Part shown: positions 53,965 to 63,026 of the stretch, piece after piece
Layout of the letters: each line of letters starts with the position of its first letter
Numbering within the stretch: the first letter of the stretch is position 1
The notes under the pieces: generated by a model
The model's database searches: none
What the model saw: the letters and a program-made list of their open reading frames with translations, nothing else
Told to the model about the DNA's origin: nothing
Program-made: the position numbers and the translations under genes
Assembly (NCBI RefSeq): GCF_004122165.1
Contig: NZ_SBKO01000006.1
Location: 1-64,000 of the forward strand
DNA: 64,000 nucleotides
Direction of reading: 5' to 3'
DNA from: Flavobacterium amnicola
Lineage (GTDB): Bacteria; Bacteroidota; Bacteroidia; Flavobacteriales; Flavobacteriaceae

Positions 53965-55851
53965 TTACTTCACTTCTTCAAATTCTACGTCTTGAACGTT
54001 ATCACCTTCAGCTTGTTGTGCTTGTGGCTCACCTTGTGGTTGCCCTTGCTCACCTTGTGCGTACATTGCTTCCGTAGCTGTTTTCCAAGCCGCATTAACA
54101 TTGTCTAAACCTTTTTGGATAGCTTCCAAATCTTGATTTTGGTGAGCTAATCTTAATTCAGTTAAAGCAAATTCAATCGCTGTTTTGTGCTCGTCAGATA
54201 ATTTATCTGCTAACTCTTTCAATTGAGATTCTGTTTGGAAAATCATACTATCAGCTTCATTGATTTTTTCAATGCGCTCTCTAGCGATTTTATCTGCATC
54301 TGCATTGGCTTCAGCATCTTTTTTCATTCTTTCGATTTCTTCAGCAGTTAAACCAGAAGAAGCTTCAATACGAATGTCATGTGATTTTCCAGTTCCTTTG
54401 TCAGTTGCCGAAACTTTGATGATACCATTAGCATCAATATCAAAAGTTACTTCAATTTGTGGAACACCTCTTGGTGCTGGTGGAATACCATCTAAATGGA
54501 AACGACCAATTGTTTTATTATCAGCAGCCATTGCTCTAGCTCCTTGCAACACGTGGATTTCAACTGTTGGTTGAGAATCGGCAGCCGTAGAGAATACTTG
54601 CGATTTTTTAGTTGGAATAGTAGTATTCGACTCAATTAATGTAGTCATTACACCACCCATAGTTTCGATACCTAAAGATAAAGGCGTAACGTCTAATAAC
54701 AATACATCTTTTACATCTCCAGAAAGAACTCCACCTTGAATAGCAGCTCCAATTGCTACAACCTCATCGGGATTAACTCCTTTAGACGCTTTTTTACCGA
54801 AGAATTTTTCAACTTCGTCAGCAATTCTTGGCATACGAGTTGAACCTCCTACAAGGATAACTTCGTCAATATCAGAAGTAGATAAACCTGCATCTTTTAA
54901 TGCTTTAGCAACTGGTTCCATAGAACGTTTTACTAAAGAATCAGACAATTGCTCGAATTTAGCTCTTGATAATTTTTTAACTAAGTGTTTTGGTCCTGAA
55001 GCGGTAGCTGTAACATAAGGCAAGTTGATTTCTGTTTCAGCAGAAGATGACAACTCGATTTTAGCTTTTTCAGCTGCTTCTTTAATTCTTTGTAATGACA
55101 TTGGATCCAAACGTAAGTCTATTCCTTCTTCTGCTTTGAATTCATCTGCCAACCAGTCAATGATTGTTTGGTCAAAATCATCTCCACCTAAGTGTGTATC
55201 TCCATTTGTTGACAATACTTCGAAAACTCCATCTCCTAATTCAAGGATAGAAATATCAAAAGTACCACCACCTAAATCGTATACAGCAATTTTTTGATCC
55301 TGTCCTTTTTTATCCAATCCGTAAGCTAATGCCGCAGCAGTAGGCTCATTGATGATACGCATTACTTTAAGACCTGCAATTTCACCAGCTTCTTTAGTCG
55401 CTTGACGTTGTGCATCATTAAAGTAAGCAGGAACAGTAATAACTGCTTCCGTAACTGTTTGACCTAAATAGTCTTCAGCTGTTTTTTTCATTTTTTGAAG
55501 TGTCATAGCTGACAATTCTTGCGCTGTATATAAACGACCATCAATATCCACACGTGGTGTATTGTTGTCTCCTTTTACTACAGCATATGGAACTCTTTTT
55601 GCTTCATCAGTCGTTTCAGAAAAAGTGTGTCCCATAAAACGTTTGATAGAAGCAACCGTTTTCGTTGGATTCGTCACTGCTTGTCTTTTTGCAGGGTCTC
55701 CCACTTTAATTTCTCCACCTTCCACAAATGCAATGATAGATGGTGTTGTTCTTTTTCCTTCAGCATTAGGAATAACTACTGCCTCATTTCCTTCCATTAC
55801 AGAAACACAAGAGTTCGTTGTACCTAAGTCAATTCCGATTATTTTACCCAT
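53965..55851 (-). CDS. dnaK: Chaperone DnaK (Hsp70)
   Basis: 628 aa. ATPase domain motifs [44 protein letters not shown] and [10 protein letters not shown]; substrate-binding domain begins [14 protein letters not shown]; a Gln/Gly/Glu-rich linker precedes the terminal VEFEEVK. dnaJ and grpE are not adjacent. Upstream elements resemble those of clpB (see 55904 and 55964). Confidence 0.98.
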   Translation of the reverse strand: MGKIIGIDLGTTNSCVSVMEGNEAVVIPNAEGKRTTPSIIAFVEGGEIKVGDPAKRQAVTNPTKTVASIKRFMGHTFSETTDEAKRVPYAVVKGDNNTPRVDIDGRLYTAQELSAMTLQKMKKTAEDYLGQTVTEAVITVPAYFNDAQRQATKEAGEIAGLKVMRIINEPTAAALAYGLDKKGQDQKIAVYDLGGGTFDISILELGDGVFEVLSTNGDTHLGGDDFDQTIIDWLADEFKAEEGIDLRLDPMSLQRIKEAAEKAKIELSSSAETEINLPYVTATASGPKHLVKKLSRAKFEQLSDSLVKRSMEPVAKALKDAGLSTSDIDEVILVGGSTRMPRIADEVEKFFGKKASKGVNPDEVVAIGAAIQGGVLSGDVKDVLLLDVTPLSLGIETMGGVMTTLIESNTTIPTKKSQVFSTAADSQPTVEIHVLQGARAMAADNKTIGRFHLDGIPPAPRGVPQIEVTFDIDANGIIKVSATDKGTGKSHDIRIEASSGLTAEEIERMKKDAEANADADKIARERIEKINEADSMIFQTESQLKELADKLSDEHKTAIEFALTELRLAHQNQDLEAIQKGLDNVNAAWKTATEAMYAQGEQGQPQGEPQAQQAEGDNVQDVEFEEVK

Positions 55852-55903
55852 TTTTAATATATTTAATTTTTGTATATTCTATTTAACAACTCGAAATCCA
55901 AAA

Positions 55904-55921
55904 TGACAAGGATTGTGCCAA
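55904..55921 (-). promoter_or_regulatory. Sigma-54-like promoter of dnaK (TTGG-N8-TTGTC)
   Basis: Minus-strand TTGGCACAATCCTTGTCA has the TTGGCAC-N5-TTG pattern of sigma-54 promoters, with GT instead of GC at -12. The predicted start is about 43 nt before the dnaK ATG. Confidence 0.5.
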
Positions 55922-55963
55922 GGAAGAAAATAGAGTAAATTGTCAGTTTTCAAGGAAATAGGT

Positions 55964-55976
55964 ATGACAAAATGAC
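55964..55976 (-). promoter_or_regulatory. TGTCATTTTGTCA dyad upstream of dnaK
   Basis: TGACAAAATGACA (forward) is a near-dyad; its minus-strand core GTCATTTTGTC lies 54 bp upstream of TTGG. A second CAAAATGACAA copy overlaps the promoter at 55899-55909. Compare GTCATTTTGAC upstream of clpB. Confidence 0.45.
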
Positions 55977-55999
55977 AACCTAAAGTCAAAATCAAAAAA

Positions 56000-56032
56000 A
56001 TAAAAACAATAAAGCCACCCTTTGGGTGGCCT
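56000..56032 (-). terminator. Terminator of Zn-protease gene
   Basis: GCCACCC / GGGTGGC stem with a three-base loop; on the minus strand it is followed by T-rich sequence. Confidence 0.75.
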
Positions 56033-56061
56033 TACGATTATTATAGGCATTATAAAAAGAA

Positions 56062-56967
56062 CTAGTCTAAGTTGAAATATTCTGTGTCAGACATTTCCCC
56101 AGATTGGATTCTCTTTAATTCTTCCATATGTGACAATATGTATTGGTGTGTCGCATTGCTAATCGTTGACGGTTTTGCCAAGCGATATGTTCCTGCTAGC
56201 ACTCCGTTATAATAGTAGAAAAAGTTATAATCAAATTGACTAGCCGTTAATTTAGCATTTGCAGGATCGGCTAACAAAAATCCTAAACGTACAGCTGAAC
56301 GTCTTTGAGGTGGAGTTCCATGATGACCCGAGCTTGTTGTTTGATAATCTCCAATAGCATAAGCGAATTCATAAGCGGTAGAAATACTCGAGAACGTGGT
56401 TTTACCATAGCCTCTTCGTAAGTAATATCCTGCCATACCATCAGCTTCTAATTCATTTGGTCTTGCTGTACTTTCTTTTTTAGAAGGTAATCCAAAAGCA
56501 TATTGCAATTGATGTCCGTATTCGTGAGCCAGAATCATTACATTGACTAAATTGGAAGCATCTTTAGATTTTGCATCTCTAAAAATTCCTTCTCCATAAT
56601 AAATTCTTCCCGTACTGTAAGAAATTGCGTTATACGTAGAACTCCAATTTGTACCGTTTTGAACAAATCTAAAAGTAGGTGCCGCCACAGTAGTTCCTCT
56701 CCAAAAAGTTTTAATAGCTGAGTTTTGATTGTTCATCAAAGTAACATCAGAAGACGTACCTGCGCCCGCAGATAAAGTTGTAGATAAAACAGCAGAAGAA
56801 GGCCAATAAGCATCTACATAACTACATTCATTTTCAATACCTGATGGTTGTTTAACAGTTTGTTCAGCAGGTTGTTCGTTGGTTAAAGTTGTAGTCTCAT
56901 CCTCTTTGGAACAAGCAAAGATTGTGGTGAGTGCTAATGCTCCAAAAAGCAAAACATTCTTTTTCAT
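56062..56967 (-). CDS. Neutral zinc metallopeptidase-like lipoprotein
   Basis: 301 aa. SPII signal ends TIFAC (Cys19), followed by a Glu/Thr-rich linker. The zinc site HEYGHQLQ is at about residue 147 and the third ligand is the Glu of ELEADGMAGYYL near 173, as in YpfJ-like neutral zinc metallopeptidases. FFYYYNGVLAG and the C-terminal HMEELKRIQSGEMSDTEYF follow. No type IX sorting domain. Substrate unknown. It has its own -7 box and terminator. Confidence 0.82.
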   Translation of the reverse strand: MKKNVLLFGALALTTIFACSKEDETTTLTNEQPAEQTVKQPSGIENECSYVDAYWPSSAVLSTTLSAGAGTSSDVTLMNNQNSAIKTFWRGTTVAAPTFRFVQNGTNWSSTYNAISYSTGRIYYGEGIFRDAKSKDASNLVNVMILAHEYGHQLQYAFGLPSKKESTARPNELEADGMAGYYLRRGYGKTTFSSISTAYEFAYAIGDYQTTSSGHHGTPPQRRSAVRLGFLLADPANAKLTASQFDYNFFYYYNGVLAGTYRLAKPSTISNATHQYILSHMEELKRIQSGEMSDTEYFNLD

Positions 56968-56996
56968 AATAATTTGGTTTTTTAGTTAATTGGAAG

Positions 56997-57004
56997 CAAA
57001 CATA
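56997..57004 (-). promoter_or_regulatory. -7 box for Zn-protease lipoprotein
   Basis: Minus-strand TATGTTTG fits TAnnTTTG, 29 nt before ATG 56967. Confidence 0.45.
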
Positions 57005-57157
57005 AAAATACTTATGAAAAGAATTTTAACAAAAAAGCACCTACAAGTTAGCACCTTAACAATGATGCATTTGGTCGTATTTTTTTACTTTTAACTGACA
57101 AAACGTTGTTATTTTAACAAAATTTTAACATTTATAAAACATACAAACAACTCATTA

Positions 57158-58048
57158 TCAGGAATATTTAGTTTTAAAAAACATTTTTTCATTAAACAGT
57201 AGTATCGAAACCAAAATGAGTGAATAAGCAATGGCTTGTGACAGATTGATTTCTTCTTTGAAGTAAAATAATGCCAACAGAAAATTGATTAACGGATTGG
57301 TATACATTAAAATCCCAACAGCAGATGAATTCATGCCTTTGAGTGCATACAAATTCAGAAATAACGGAATGATTGTAAACAAAAGCACGATCAGTGTCAT
57401 CAAAATCCAAAATAAAGAAGCTGTTGGTGTTTCTCCCTTATAAAAAGGATAAAAAGGCAACAATACTGATGTAGCAATTACCATTTGAACCGTTAACACC
57501 ACAAAGCGATCAAACTGATTGTTCTTACGTTGACTGATTAAATACAAAGCAAAGGTTGTCGCAATAACAAGACTGTATATCAATTCTGTTACGTGACCAT
57601 AGGATAAAATACCACAACTAATGACACACAACAATACCGAAAACCATTGCCATTTACTTAGTTGTTCTTTCAAAATAAAATAAGCTAAAATAGTAGTGAT
57701 GATAGGGCAAATCAAATAGGCAAAGGATGCCGATTGCAAACTCACATGGTTCACACAATACATGAATAAGAACCAATTGAAGGTTAGTAAAAATCCACCT
57801 AAAATAGTCAATACCAACGTTTTTTGTTTTTCTGATTTCTCGAAAGAATGAAAAACCGCAAGATCTTTCTTTAATTTCTCTTTTCGGAAAAACAAATTGA
57901 TAACCAGCAACAAGGTCGTAGCATAAAACACTCTGTAAAACAGAATGTCTAACGAAGGATAATCGTGTAATGGTTTTAGTGCCAGACTAAAAAATCCCCA
58001 AATAAAAAACGATAATAAAGCAGAAAAAAAGTATTTATTGAGTTGCAT
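57158..58048 (-). CDS. rarD: RarD-type EamA (DMT) transporter
   Basis: 296 aa with ten predicted membrane segments in two EamA halves. RarD features: IWGFFSLALKPLHDYPSLDILFYRV near the start and NWFLFMYCVNHVSLQSASFAYLICPI in the middle. Export substrate unknown; DMT members move small metabolites. Its start overlaps the stop of the upstream propeller gene by one base. Confidence 0.87.
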   Translation of the reverse strand: MQLNKYFFSALLSFFIWGFFSLALKPLHDYPSLDILFYRVFYATTLLLVINLFFRKEKLKKDLAVFHSFEKSEKQKTLVLTILGGFLLTFNWFLFMYCVNHVSLQSASFAYLICPIITTILAYFILKEQLSKWQWFSVLLCVISCGILSYGHVTELIYSLVIATTFALYLISQRKNNQFDRFVVLTVQMVIATSVLLPFYPFYKGETPTASLFWILMTLIVLLFTIIPLFLNLYALKGMNSSAVGILMYTNPLINFLLALFYFKEEINLSQAIAYSLILVSILLFNEKMFFKTKYS

Positions 58049-59298
58049 TAGGGTAATGGATTGTAATATAAGGTTGGAAAATCAATTATGGATTCGTCTA
58101 AAACACCGTTTTTATCATAGGCTTTCCAAGGGGCATTGGAAAAAAAGTAAAACTTATTCCCAACCAAAGTTCCTAAAGCCGGTTCGTTAAATTCAGGGCG
58201 ATTATTGTCTAATACTTTATGATTGATTATCTCATTAGCTTCATTTAAAAAATACTGGATCAATCGAATCGGTTTCACCCCGTTATGAATGGCTACTAAC
58301 GATTTTTTATGCCACACCAAACCATCGATACCTTTTATAGTGGTCCCTTCTGGAAATTTCAACCAAATTCTATCGGAAGGATTACTCACATTTATTCTTA
58401 AGATTCCTTTGAGATAATCGGCAATAAATACTTCGGTTTGTTTGTCGTTAAACGTCAATCCTTGTAAATTGAAGGCTTCCTTTTTTAAATCGAGCCATAC
58501 TTCCAGTGTATCATTGGAAATTTTAAAAATAATAGCTTCTCCACTATCGGAAATAAATACATTTCCGTTTTTATCGACAACCAAATCACCCAAAACATGA
58601 TTGCCTTCCAAAGCAAATCGTTGCATCACTTTTTTGGTTTTGATGTCAATTTTCAACACTTCCGATTTTCCTTCCATACTTGAAGTATAGCTTTTCATTT
58701 CAGGCATAGCCGAAGCAGTCACCCAAAGTATTTTTTCATCAGCATCCGCTTTTATAGATAATACTGAGTACAGATTGTCGTCGGTAAACCAATCGGAGCA
58801 TTTCCCTGAAGCGATATCAAAACTTACAATTTTTCGATTTCGAATACTGGTGGCCAACCATTGTCTTGATTTTTTTAAATACAACAAACCTTCCGGATGC
58901 AAATCTCTTTCAGACAAAATAGTCGTTTTTACAGAAGATATTACAGGATTATTTAATTCGGATTGCAATGTTAGTAATGAAGTGTACTGAGTCGTGTTTT
59001 TAATGCTTTCCAAATCCGTTTCTTTTTCAAAAGCTACCGAAATGTTCATCAACACATATTTTTTTAGTGTCGCAATTGATTCGTCCGTTTTTCCATTTAA
59101 AGCAAAAGCGCAAGCCAAATTATACATATAGGTTGGATGCGAAGGTCTAAGACTGTCCAATTCTTTGGTTAGTTTTAAAAAAGCAACAAAATCTTTGTCT
59201 TGGTAAGCTTTGGTACTTAGATTGTATCTTTCTTTTAGCGATTGTCCGAATGACACGCTAAAAAAACATAGTAATAGAATGGCGAAATAATTCCTCAT
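58048..59298 (-). CDS. Secreted TPR plus SMP-30/NHL-like beta-propeller protein
   Basis: 416 aa. Signal peptide (cleavage after SFGQS). Residues about 20-115 carry TPR-like helices (YNLACAFALNGKTDESIATLKKYV). Residues about 130-400 form a propeller with SMP-30/gluconolactonase-like blades (ERDLHPEGLLYLKKSRQWL, LGDLVVDKNGNVFISDSG, LQGLTFNDKQTEVFIADY). Metal ligands for lactonase activity cannot be confirmed by eye. It precedes rarD with a one-base overlap. Confidence 0.75.
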   Translation of the reverse strand: MRNYFAILLLCFFSVSFGQSLKERYNLSTKAYQDKDFVAFLKLTKELDSLRPSHPTYMYNLACAFALNGKTDESIATLKKYVLMNISVAFEKETDLESIKNTTQYTSLLTLQSELNNPVISSVKTTILSERDLHPEGLLYLKKSRQWLATSIRNRKIVSFDIASGKCSDWFTDDNLYSVLSIKADADEKILWVTASAMPEMKSYTSSMEGKSEVLKIDIKTKKVMQRFALEGNHVLGDLVVDKNGNVFISDSGEAIIFKISNDTLEVWLDLKKEAFNLQGLTFNDKQTEVFIADYLKGILRINVSNPSDRIWLKFPEGTTIKGIDGLVWHKKSLVAIHNGVKPIRLIQYFLNEANEIINHKVLDNNRPEFNEPALGTLVGNKFYFFSNAPWKAYDKNGVLDESIIDFPTLYYNPLP

Positions 59299-59380
59299 AT
59301 AAAAAAATAATCGGAGTAAAAGTACTTATTTCCTTCCCTCCGATTGTTTAAATTAACGCTTATTTAAGAAACTTAATTGC

Positions 59381-60670
59381 TTAAAACTTATGTTGAATTC
59401 CGACTTTATGTCCTTTAATCGCAAAATATAAAATGAATAAATAACAAGGCAAGATAGCAATATAAAACGCCGTATGGAAAGGAATTCCTAATCCACCTTG
59501 TTCCGGCAAATCGCTCAAATAACCATACAGTAACGGCCAAATAGCACCACCGGCAATACCCATAATCATAATAGCCGAACCTGTTTTGGTAAATTTTCCT
59601 AAATGATTGATTCCAAGTGGAAAAATGGCTGGCCACATTAAGGAATTAGACAATCCTAATAAGGCAATAAATAAAACCGAATATTGAGAACTCACGGTTA
59701 AAAAGGCCAAGGTGCAAAACACAATCCCTAAAATAGCACAAATGCGCAAGGCTTTTTGCTGTGACATGTATTTCGGAATGGTAAAAATTCCAATTACATA
59801 GCCAATTAACATACTGAATAAAGTCACCGATGTTAAATACTTCGCGGTATCTGGAGCGATACCTAAGGCTTTTCCATAGACACTAATAATATCACCTGCC
59901 ATTACTTCGGCTGCTACATAAACGAAAATACAAAAGGCACCTAAAAACAAATGTGGGAACTGAAAAATAGAAGTATGCTTAATGGCTTCACCACTATTTT
60001 CATCTACAACATCTTCTTCCACTTCTACTTCGGGTAAGTCTGTATATTTTATAATTATGGCAAAAACCGAAAATATAATCGCCAACACAATATAAGGCGT
60101 ATTAACTCTCGATAAGACATCGTTCAAAATCGTTTCTTTTTCAATTCCGGTTGCAGTGGCTATTTTTTGTTCGATTTCGGCAGCATTTTTCAAGAATAAG
60201 GAACCCATAATTACAGGTACAATCATTCCGGCAAACTTGTTGAAAATTCCGGCAATACTAATACGTTTGGCAGCACTTTCTATTGGTCCGATGATACTTA
60301 AATACGGATTCGCAGCCGTTTGCAACAAAGCCAAAGCAGCTCCTTGAATAAAGATACCTGCTAAAAACAAGGGAAACGATTTGGATTGCGCCGCAGGAAT
60401 AAACACTAACGAACCCAATCCTAGTATAAATAATCCAACGATAATTCCGTTTTTAAAACCCAATTGTTTTAAAATCCATGAGGAAGGTAAGGCTAAAAAG
60501 AAATACGCAATATAAGAGGCGAAGGTTACAAAAAAGGCTTGTGTGTTAGATAAACCAAAGGATAATTTAAAAAATGGAATTAACGTTCCGTTGGCCCAGG
60601 TTACAAATCCGAAGATAAAAAACAAAGCAACAATAATGATTAATGGCTTTGTGGTTTGATTTTGATTCAT
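59381..60670 (-). CDS. FucP-type sugar:H+ symporter (MFS)
   Basis: 429 aa with about twelve membrane helices. FucP family features: FFIFGFVTWANGTLIPFFK at the N-terminus, YFFLALPSSWILKQLGFK, AALALLQTAANPYLSIIGP and FPLGINHLGKFTKTGSAIMIMG. Members take up fucose, glucose, galactose or mannose; no sugar catabolic gene is adjacent to narrow it. A -7 box lies 21 nt upstream, divergent from the next gene. Confidence 0.9.
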   Translation of the reverse strand: MNQNQTTKPLIIIVALFFIFGFVTWANGTLIPFFKLSFGLSNTQAFFVTFASYIAYFFLALPSSWILKQLGFKNGIIVGLFILGLGSLVFIPAAQSKSFPLFLAGIFIQGAALALLQTAANPYLSIIGPIESAAKRISIAGIFNKFAGMIVPVIMGSLFLKNAAEIEQKIATATGIEKETILNDVLSRVNTPYIVLAIIFSVFAIIIKYTDLPEVEVEEDVVDENSGEAIKHTSIFQFPHLFLGAFCIFVYVAAEVMAGDIISVYGKALGIAPDTAKYLTSVTLFSMLIGYVIGIFTIPKYMSQQKALRICAILGIVFCTLAFLTVSSQYSVLFIALLGLSNSLMWPAIFPLGINHLGKFTKTGSAIMIMGIAGGAIWPLLYGYLSDLPEQGGLGIPFHTAFYIAILPCYLFILYFAIKGHKVGIQHKF

Positions 60671-60691
60671 GTTTTTTCAGTTAGTTTAGTC

Positions 60692-60699
60692 CAAATATA
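60692..60699 (-). promoter_or_regulatory. -7 box for FucP-type gene
   Basis: Minus-strand TATATTTG fits TAnnTTTG, 21 nt before ATG 60670. Confidence 0.5.
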
Positions 60700-60707
60700 A
60701 TAATAAC

Positions 60708-60737
60708 TTGTATTAAAATTTAAAAATAGTATTTTTG
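60708..60737 (+). promoter_or_regulatory. Consensus -33/-7 promoter of 60751 lipoprotein
   Basis: TTG 60708-60710, N19, TATTTTTG 60730-60737, then 13 nt to ATG 60751. Confidence 0.6.
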
Positions 60738-60750
60738 TCTAAAATTAATA

Positions 60751-61674
60751 ATGATGAAGTACTTCCTTTCACTTTTGGTAAGTTTTTTAGTTCTAACAGG
60801 TTGCGATGATGGAAATATCATTGAAGAAACATTCAACTTTGCGACTGCAACGGTACAAAAATGTTCTTCTTCATCTGTTTTGTACAAAATAAGTGATAAT
60901 GAAGCCTTAATTTTAGCTACTCCAGAAGCCACATTCCCTAATGTAGAAGGAACACAAACGATTCCTGTTTCCGGTTCGACTTCAATTGTCTATAAAAAAT
61001 ATGGTACTACTACATCTAGCGAAAATATATGTGGTACTCCAACACTTCCTGTGGTTGAAGAATGGTTTGTAACAGGTGGAAGCTTAGAAGTGATTTCAAC
61101 CAAGATATTTGATACTACAAACCCGACGGAAGTAATTGCTTATAACCATAAAATAACGTTCAAAAACATCACATTTATCGCACCAACCAAACAAGTGGTG
61201 TATGCTAATTATGAATTTGGAAATTACAGAACGGAAGTGATTGATTTGGCTTTTGATTACGAACTTGAAGCTACTCAAACCTGTTCGGGCAACAATTTAA
61301 TTTTTAAATACAAGAATAACAATGCGCTTTTATTGGATGTAGATACTGCGTTGTTTGATCATACTATTGGCACGAAAACTGCCTTAATTAGCGCGACAAA
61401 TAAAGTTACCTACAGAGTCTATAGTGGAAGCTTGAACAACAATTTCTTTTGCACGGCCATACCGCCTACAAGTCCATCATTAACGGAAGAGTGGATAGCT
61501 GAAAACGGTGTCGCTGCGACTAGTGGAATTATCAAAGTGGAAACCACACAAGAGTCCCCAACGACTTACAAACACGTGATCAAGCTATACAATACGACTT
61601 TCACAAAAGGGGTGCAAACTTATAGCCCAGCTCCTGGTGCTGATTATACTTTCGGGGAATGGATTACGAATTAG
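60751..61674 (+). CDS. Lipoprotein with two tandem copies of an unknown domain
   Basis: 307 aa. The SPII signal ends VLTGC (Cys18). The mature part consists of two related halves (about 27-165 and 168-307). Both have a Cys early (VQKC, TQTC), a KY/KI-SDN or KNNNALLL strand, I..TN/ST..V.Y..Y, a second Cys (ENIC, NFFC), then T-x-P-x-[VL]-[TV]-E-E-W, a YNHKI/YKHVIKL strand and a final [YD]..FG-[NE]. Each half could form one disulfide. No known family is recognised. Confidence 0.75.
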   Translation: MMKYFLSLLVSFLVLTGCDDGNIIEETFNFATATVQKCSSSSVLYKISDNEALILATPEATFPNVEGTQTIPVSGSTSIVYKKYGTTTSSENICGTPTLPVVEEWFVTGGSLEVISTKIFDTTNPTEVIAYNHKITFKNITFIAPTKQVVYANYEFGNYRTEVIDLAFDYELEATQTCSGNNLIFKYKNNNALLLDVDTALFDHTIGTKTALISATNKVTYRVYSGSLNNNFFCTAIPPTSPSLTEEWIAENGVAATSGIIKVETTQESPTTYKHVIKLYNTTFTKGVQTYSPAPGADYTFGEWITN

Positions 61675-61677
61675 ATT

Positions 61678-62232
61678 TTATAGCGTTTTCTTCTGAATAA
61701 AATACACTTCGGTAGCGCCTACTCCATATTTTTGATAGTTGGCATCTTGAAACGTAAGGTTATCGTAACGTCCTAATAAGAAATCGAGTTCGGCTTTAAG
61801 AACACCTTCTCCAACCCCGTGAATAAAAACAATTCTAGGAATTCTATTGCGAAGCGCAAAATCAATTTGACGTTTCACGGTTTCGGTTTGTAAAGTCAGA
61901 ATATCATAGTTGGACATGCCGCGTTTGTTGGGCACCAATTTTTCGATGTGCAAATCAATTTCCAAGACAAATTCTTCTTTTTTCGACTTCTTTTCTTTGA
62001 CGAAACTTCTGGCTTTGGGAATCTCCTTTTCTTTTTTCACCGAAGAGAAATTTGTATTGGAAAAATTATGCATCAAATCGCCCGAAGATTCAATTAAAAT
62101 CAGTTCTTTTTCATGGAAAGTCAATTCGAATCCGTCGTTGGTTTCAATGGTAATTTGCTGCTGATTAACTTTCAACACAATTCCATCTAAATTATCATCC
62201 AGAACCGAAACTTTATCTCCTTTGGCAAACAT
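61678..62232 (-). CDS. DUF2027/Smr-domain protein
   Basis: 184 aa from ATG 62232 (an ATG four codons upstream is possible). N-terminal barrel-like part starts FAKGDKVSVLDDNLDGIVLKV; a Lys/Glu-rich linker follows; the Smr domain has LDIHIE-type motif VLEIDLHIEKLV and IVFIHGVGEGVLKAEL. Smr domains are nickases or RNases in other proteins (MutS2 C-terminus). No MutS part is present. Confidence 0.85.
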   Translation of the reverse strand: MFAKGDKVSVLDDNLDGIVLKVNQQQITIETNDGFELTFHEKELILIESSGDLMHNFSNTNFSSVKKEKEIPKARSFVKEKKSKKEEFVLEIDLHIEKLVPNKRGMSNYDILTLQTETVKRQIDFALRNRIPRIVFIHGVGEGVLKAELDFLLGRYDNLTFQDANYQKYGVGATEVYFIQKKTL

Positions 62233-62328
62233 ACATTTGAACATTTTAGCAAAAATAAAAAACTTTAGTTCACTCCCCTTTTATATTCTATCTTTTTTGT
62301 AATATTGGGTTCAAACTTAAAAAACGAA

Positions 62329-62604
62329 ATGGAAGACTACATGATTCCGTGTATGAACAAAACACTTTTCGGAGTCGATTGTTTTGGCTGTGGTACGCAA
62401 CGCGCTTTACTTTTGCTCGCAAAAGGTGATTTTGTGGGTGCATTTCAAATGTTTCCTGCCATTTATACTACCCTTTTGTTTTTTGGTTTTGTAGGACTTC
62501 ATTTTATTGATAAATCCAGAAACTACAAGAACTTCCTTATTTTTTTTGCTATCGTCAATGCCATTATAATGGTTGGTTCTTATTTTTATAAACATCTAAA
62601 CTAA
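62329..62604 (+). CDS. DUF2752 membrane protein
   Basis: 91 aa from ATG 62329; an in-frame TTG at 62305 would add eight residues. The DUF2752 motif is DCFGCGTQRALLLLAKGDF, with the usual Cys-x-x-Cys-Gly before the first membrane helix. Two membrane segments follow. Function unknown. The CCC-motif gene follows after 11 nt. Confidence 0.85.
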   Translation: MEDYMIPCMNKTLFGVDCFGCGTQRALLLLAKGDFVGAFQMFPAIYTTLLFFGFVGLHFIDKSRNYKNFLIFFAIVNAIIMVGSYFYKHLN

Positions 62605-62615
62605 ATCGCTAATTT

Positions 62616-62972
62616 ATGGAAGAAATCCGCTCAAATTCAAACATGCCCACACAAAAATTACCTAACGGTACTTTAGTCATTATTTTAGGAATTGCTTCGA
62701 TAATCACCTGCTGTTGCTATGGAATTATAAGTATTATTCTAGGCGGTGTTGGATTATTTTTGGCCAAAAAAGACACAGCTTTGTATCAGGAAAACCCGAG
62801 TATCTACAAAGATTACAACAATATCCAAATAGGAAAAGTCTTGAGTATTATTGGAATTGTTTTAGGAGTTATCTACTTGATTTTTATGATTTGGATGATT
62901 GGTGTCATCGGATGGGAAAACATGCAAAATCCTGAAGTGGTAGAAGCAAAAATGAGAGAATTATTTAGATAA
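62616..62972 (+). CDS. CCC-motif membrane protein
   Basis: 118 aa. Two membrane helices (residues about 19-50 and 72-98). The first contains the Cys-Cys-Cys stretch IITCCCYGIIS, diagnostic of this small Bacteroidota family related to DUF4190. Function unknown; it is regularly found next to DUF2752 genes, as here. A strong terminator follows. Confidence 0.85.
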   Translation: MEEIRSNSNMPTQKLPNGTLVIILGIASIITCCCYGIISIILGGVGLFLAKKDTALYQENPSIYKDYNNIQIGKVLSIIGIVLGVIYLIFMIWMIGVIGWENMQNPEVVEAKMRELFR

Positions 62973-62989
62973 TAATTTTCTATATCAAT

Positions 62990-63024
62990 AAAAAACCCGT
63001 TCTGAATCAGAACGGGTTTTTATT
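62990..63024. terminator. Bidirectional terminator
   Basis: AAAACCCGTTCT / AGAACGGGTTTT stem with a GAATC loop, between the CCC-motif gene and rocD. Confidence 0.85.
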
Positions 63025-63026
63025 TT

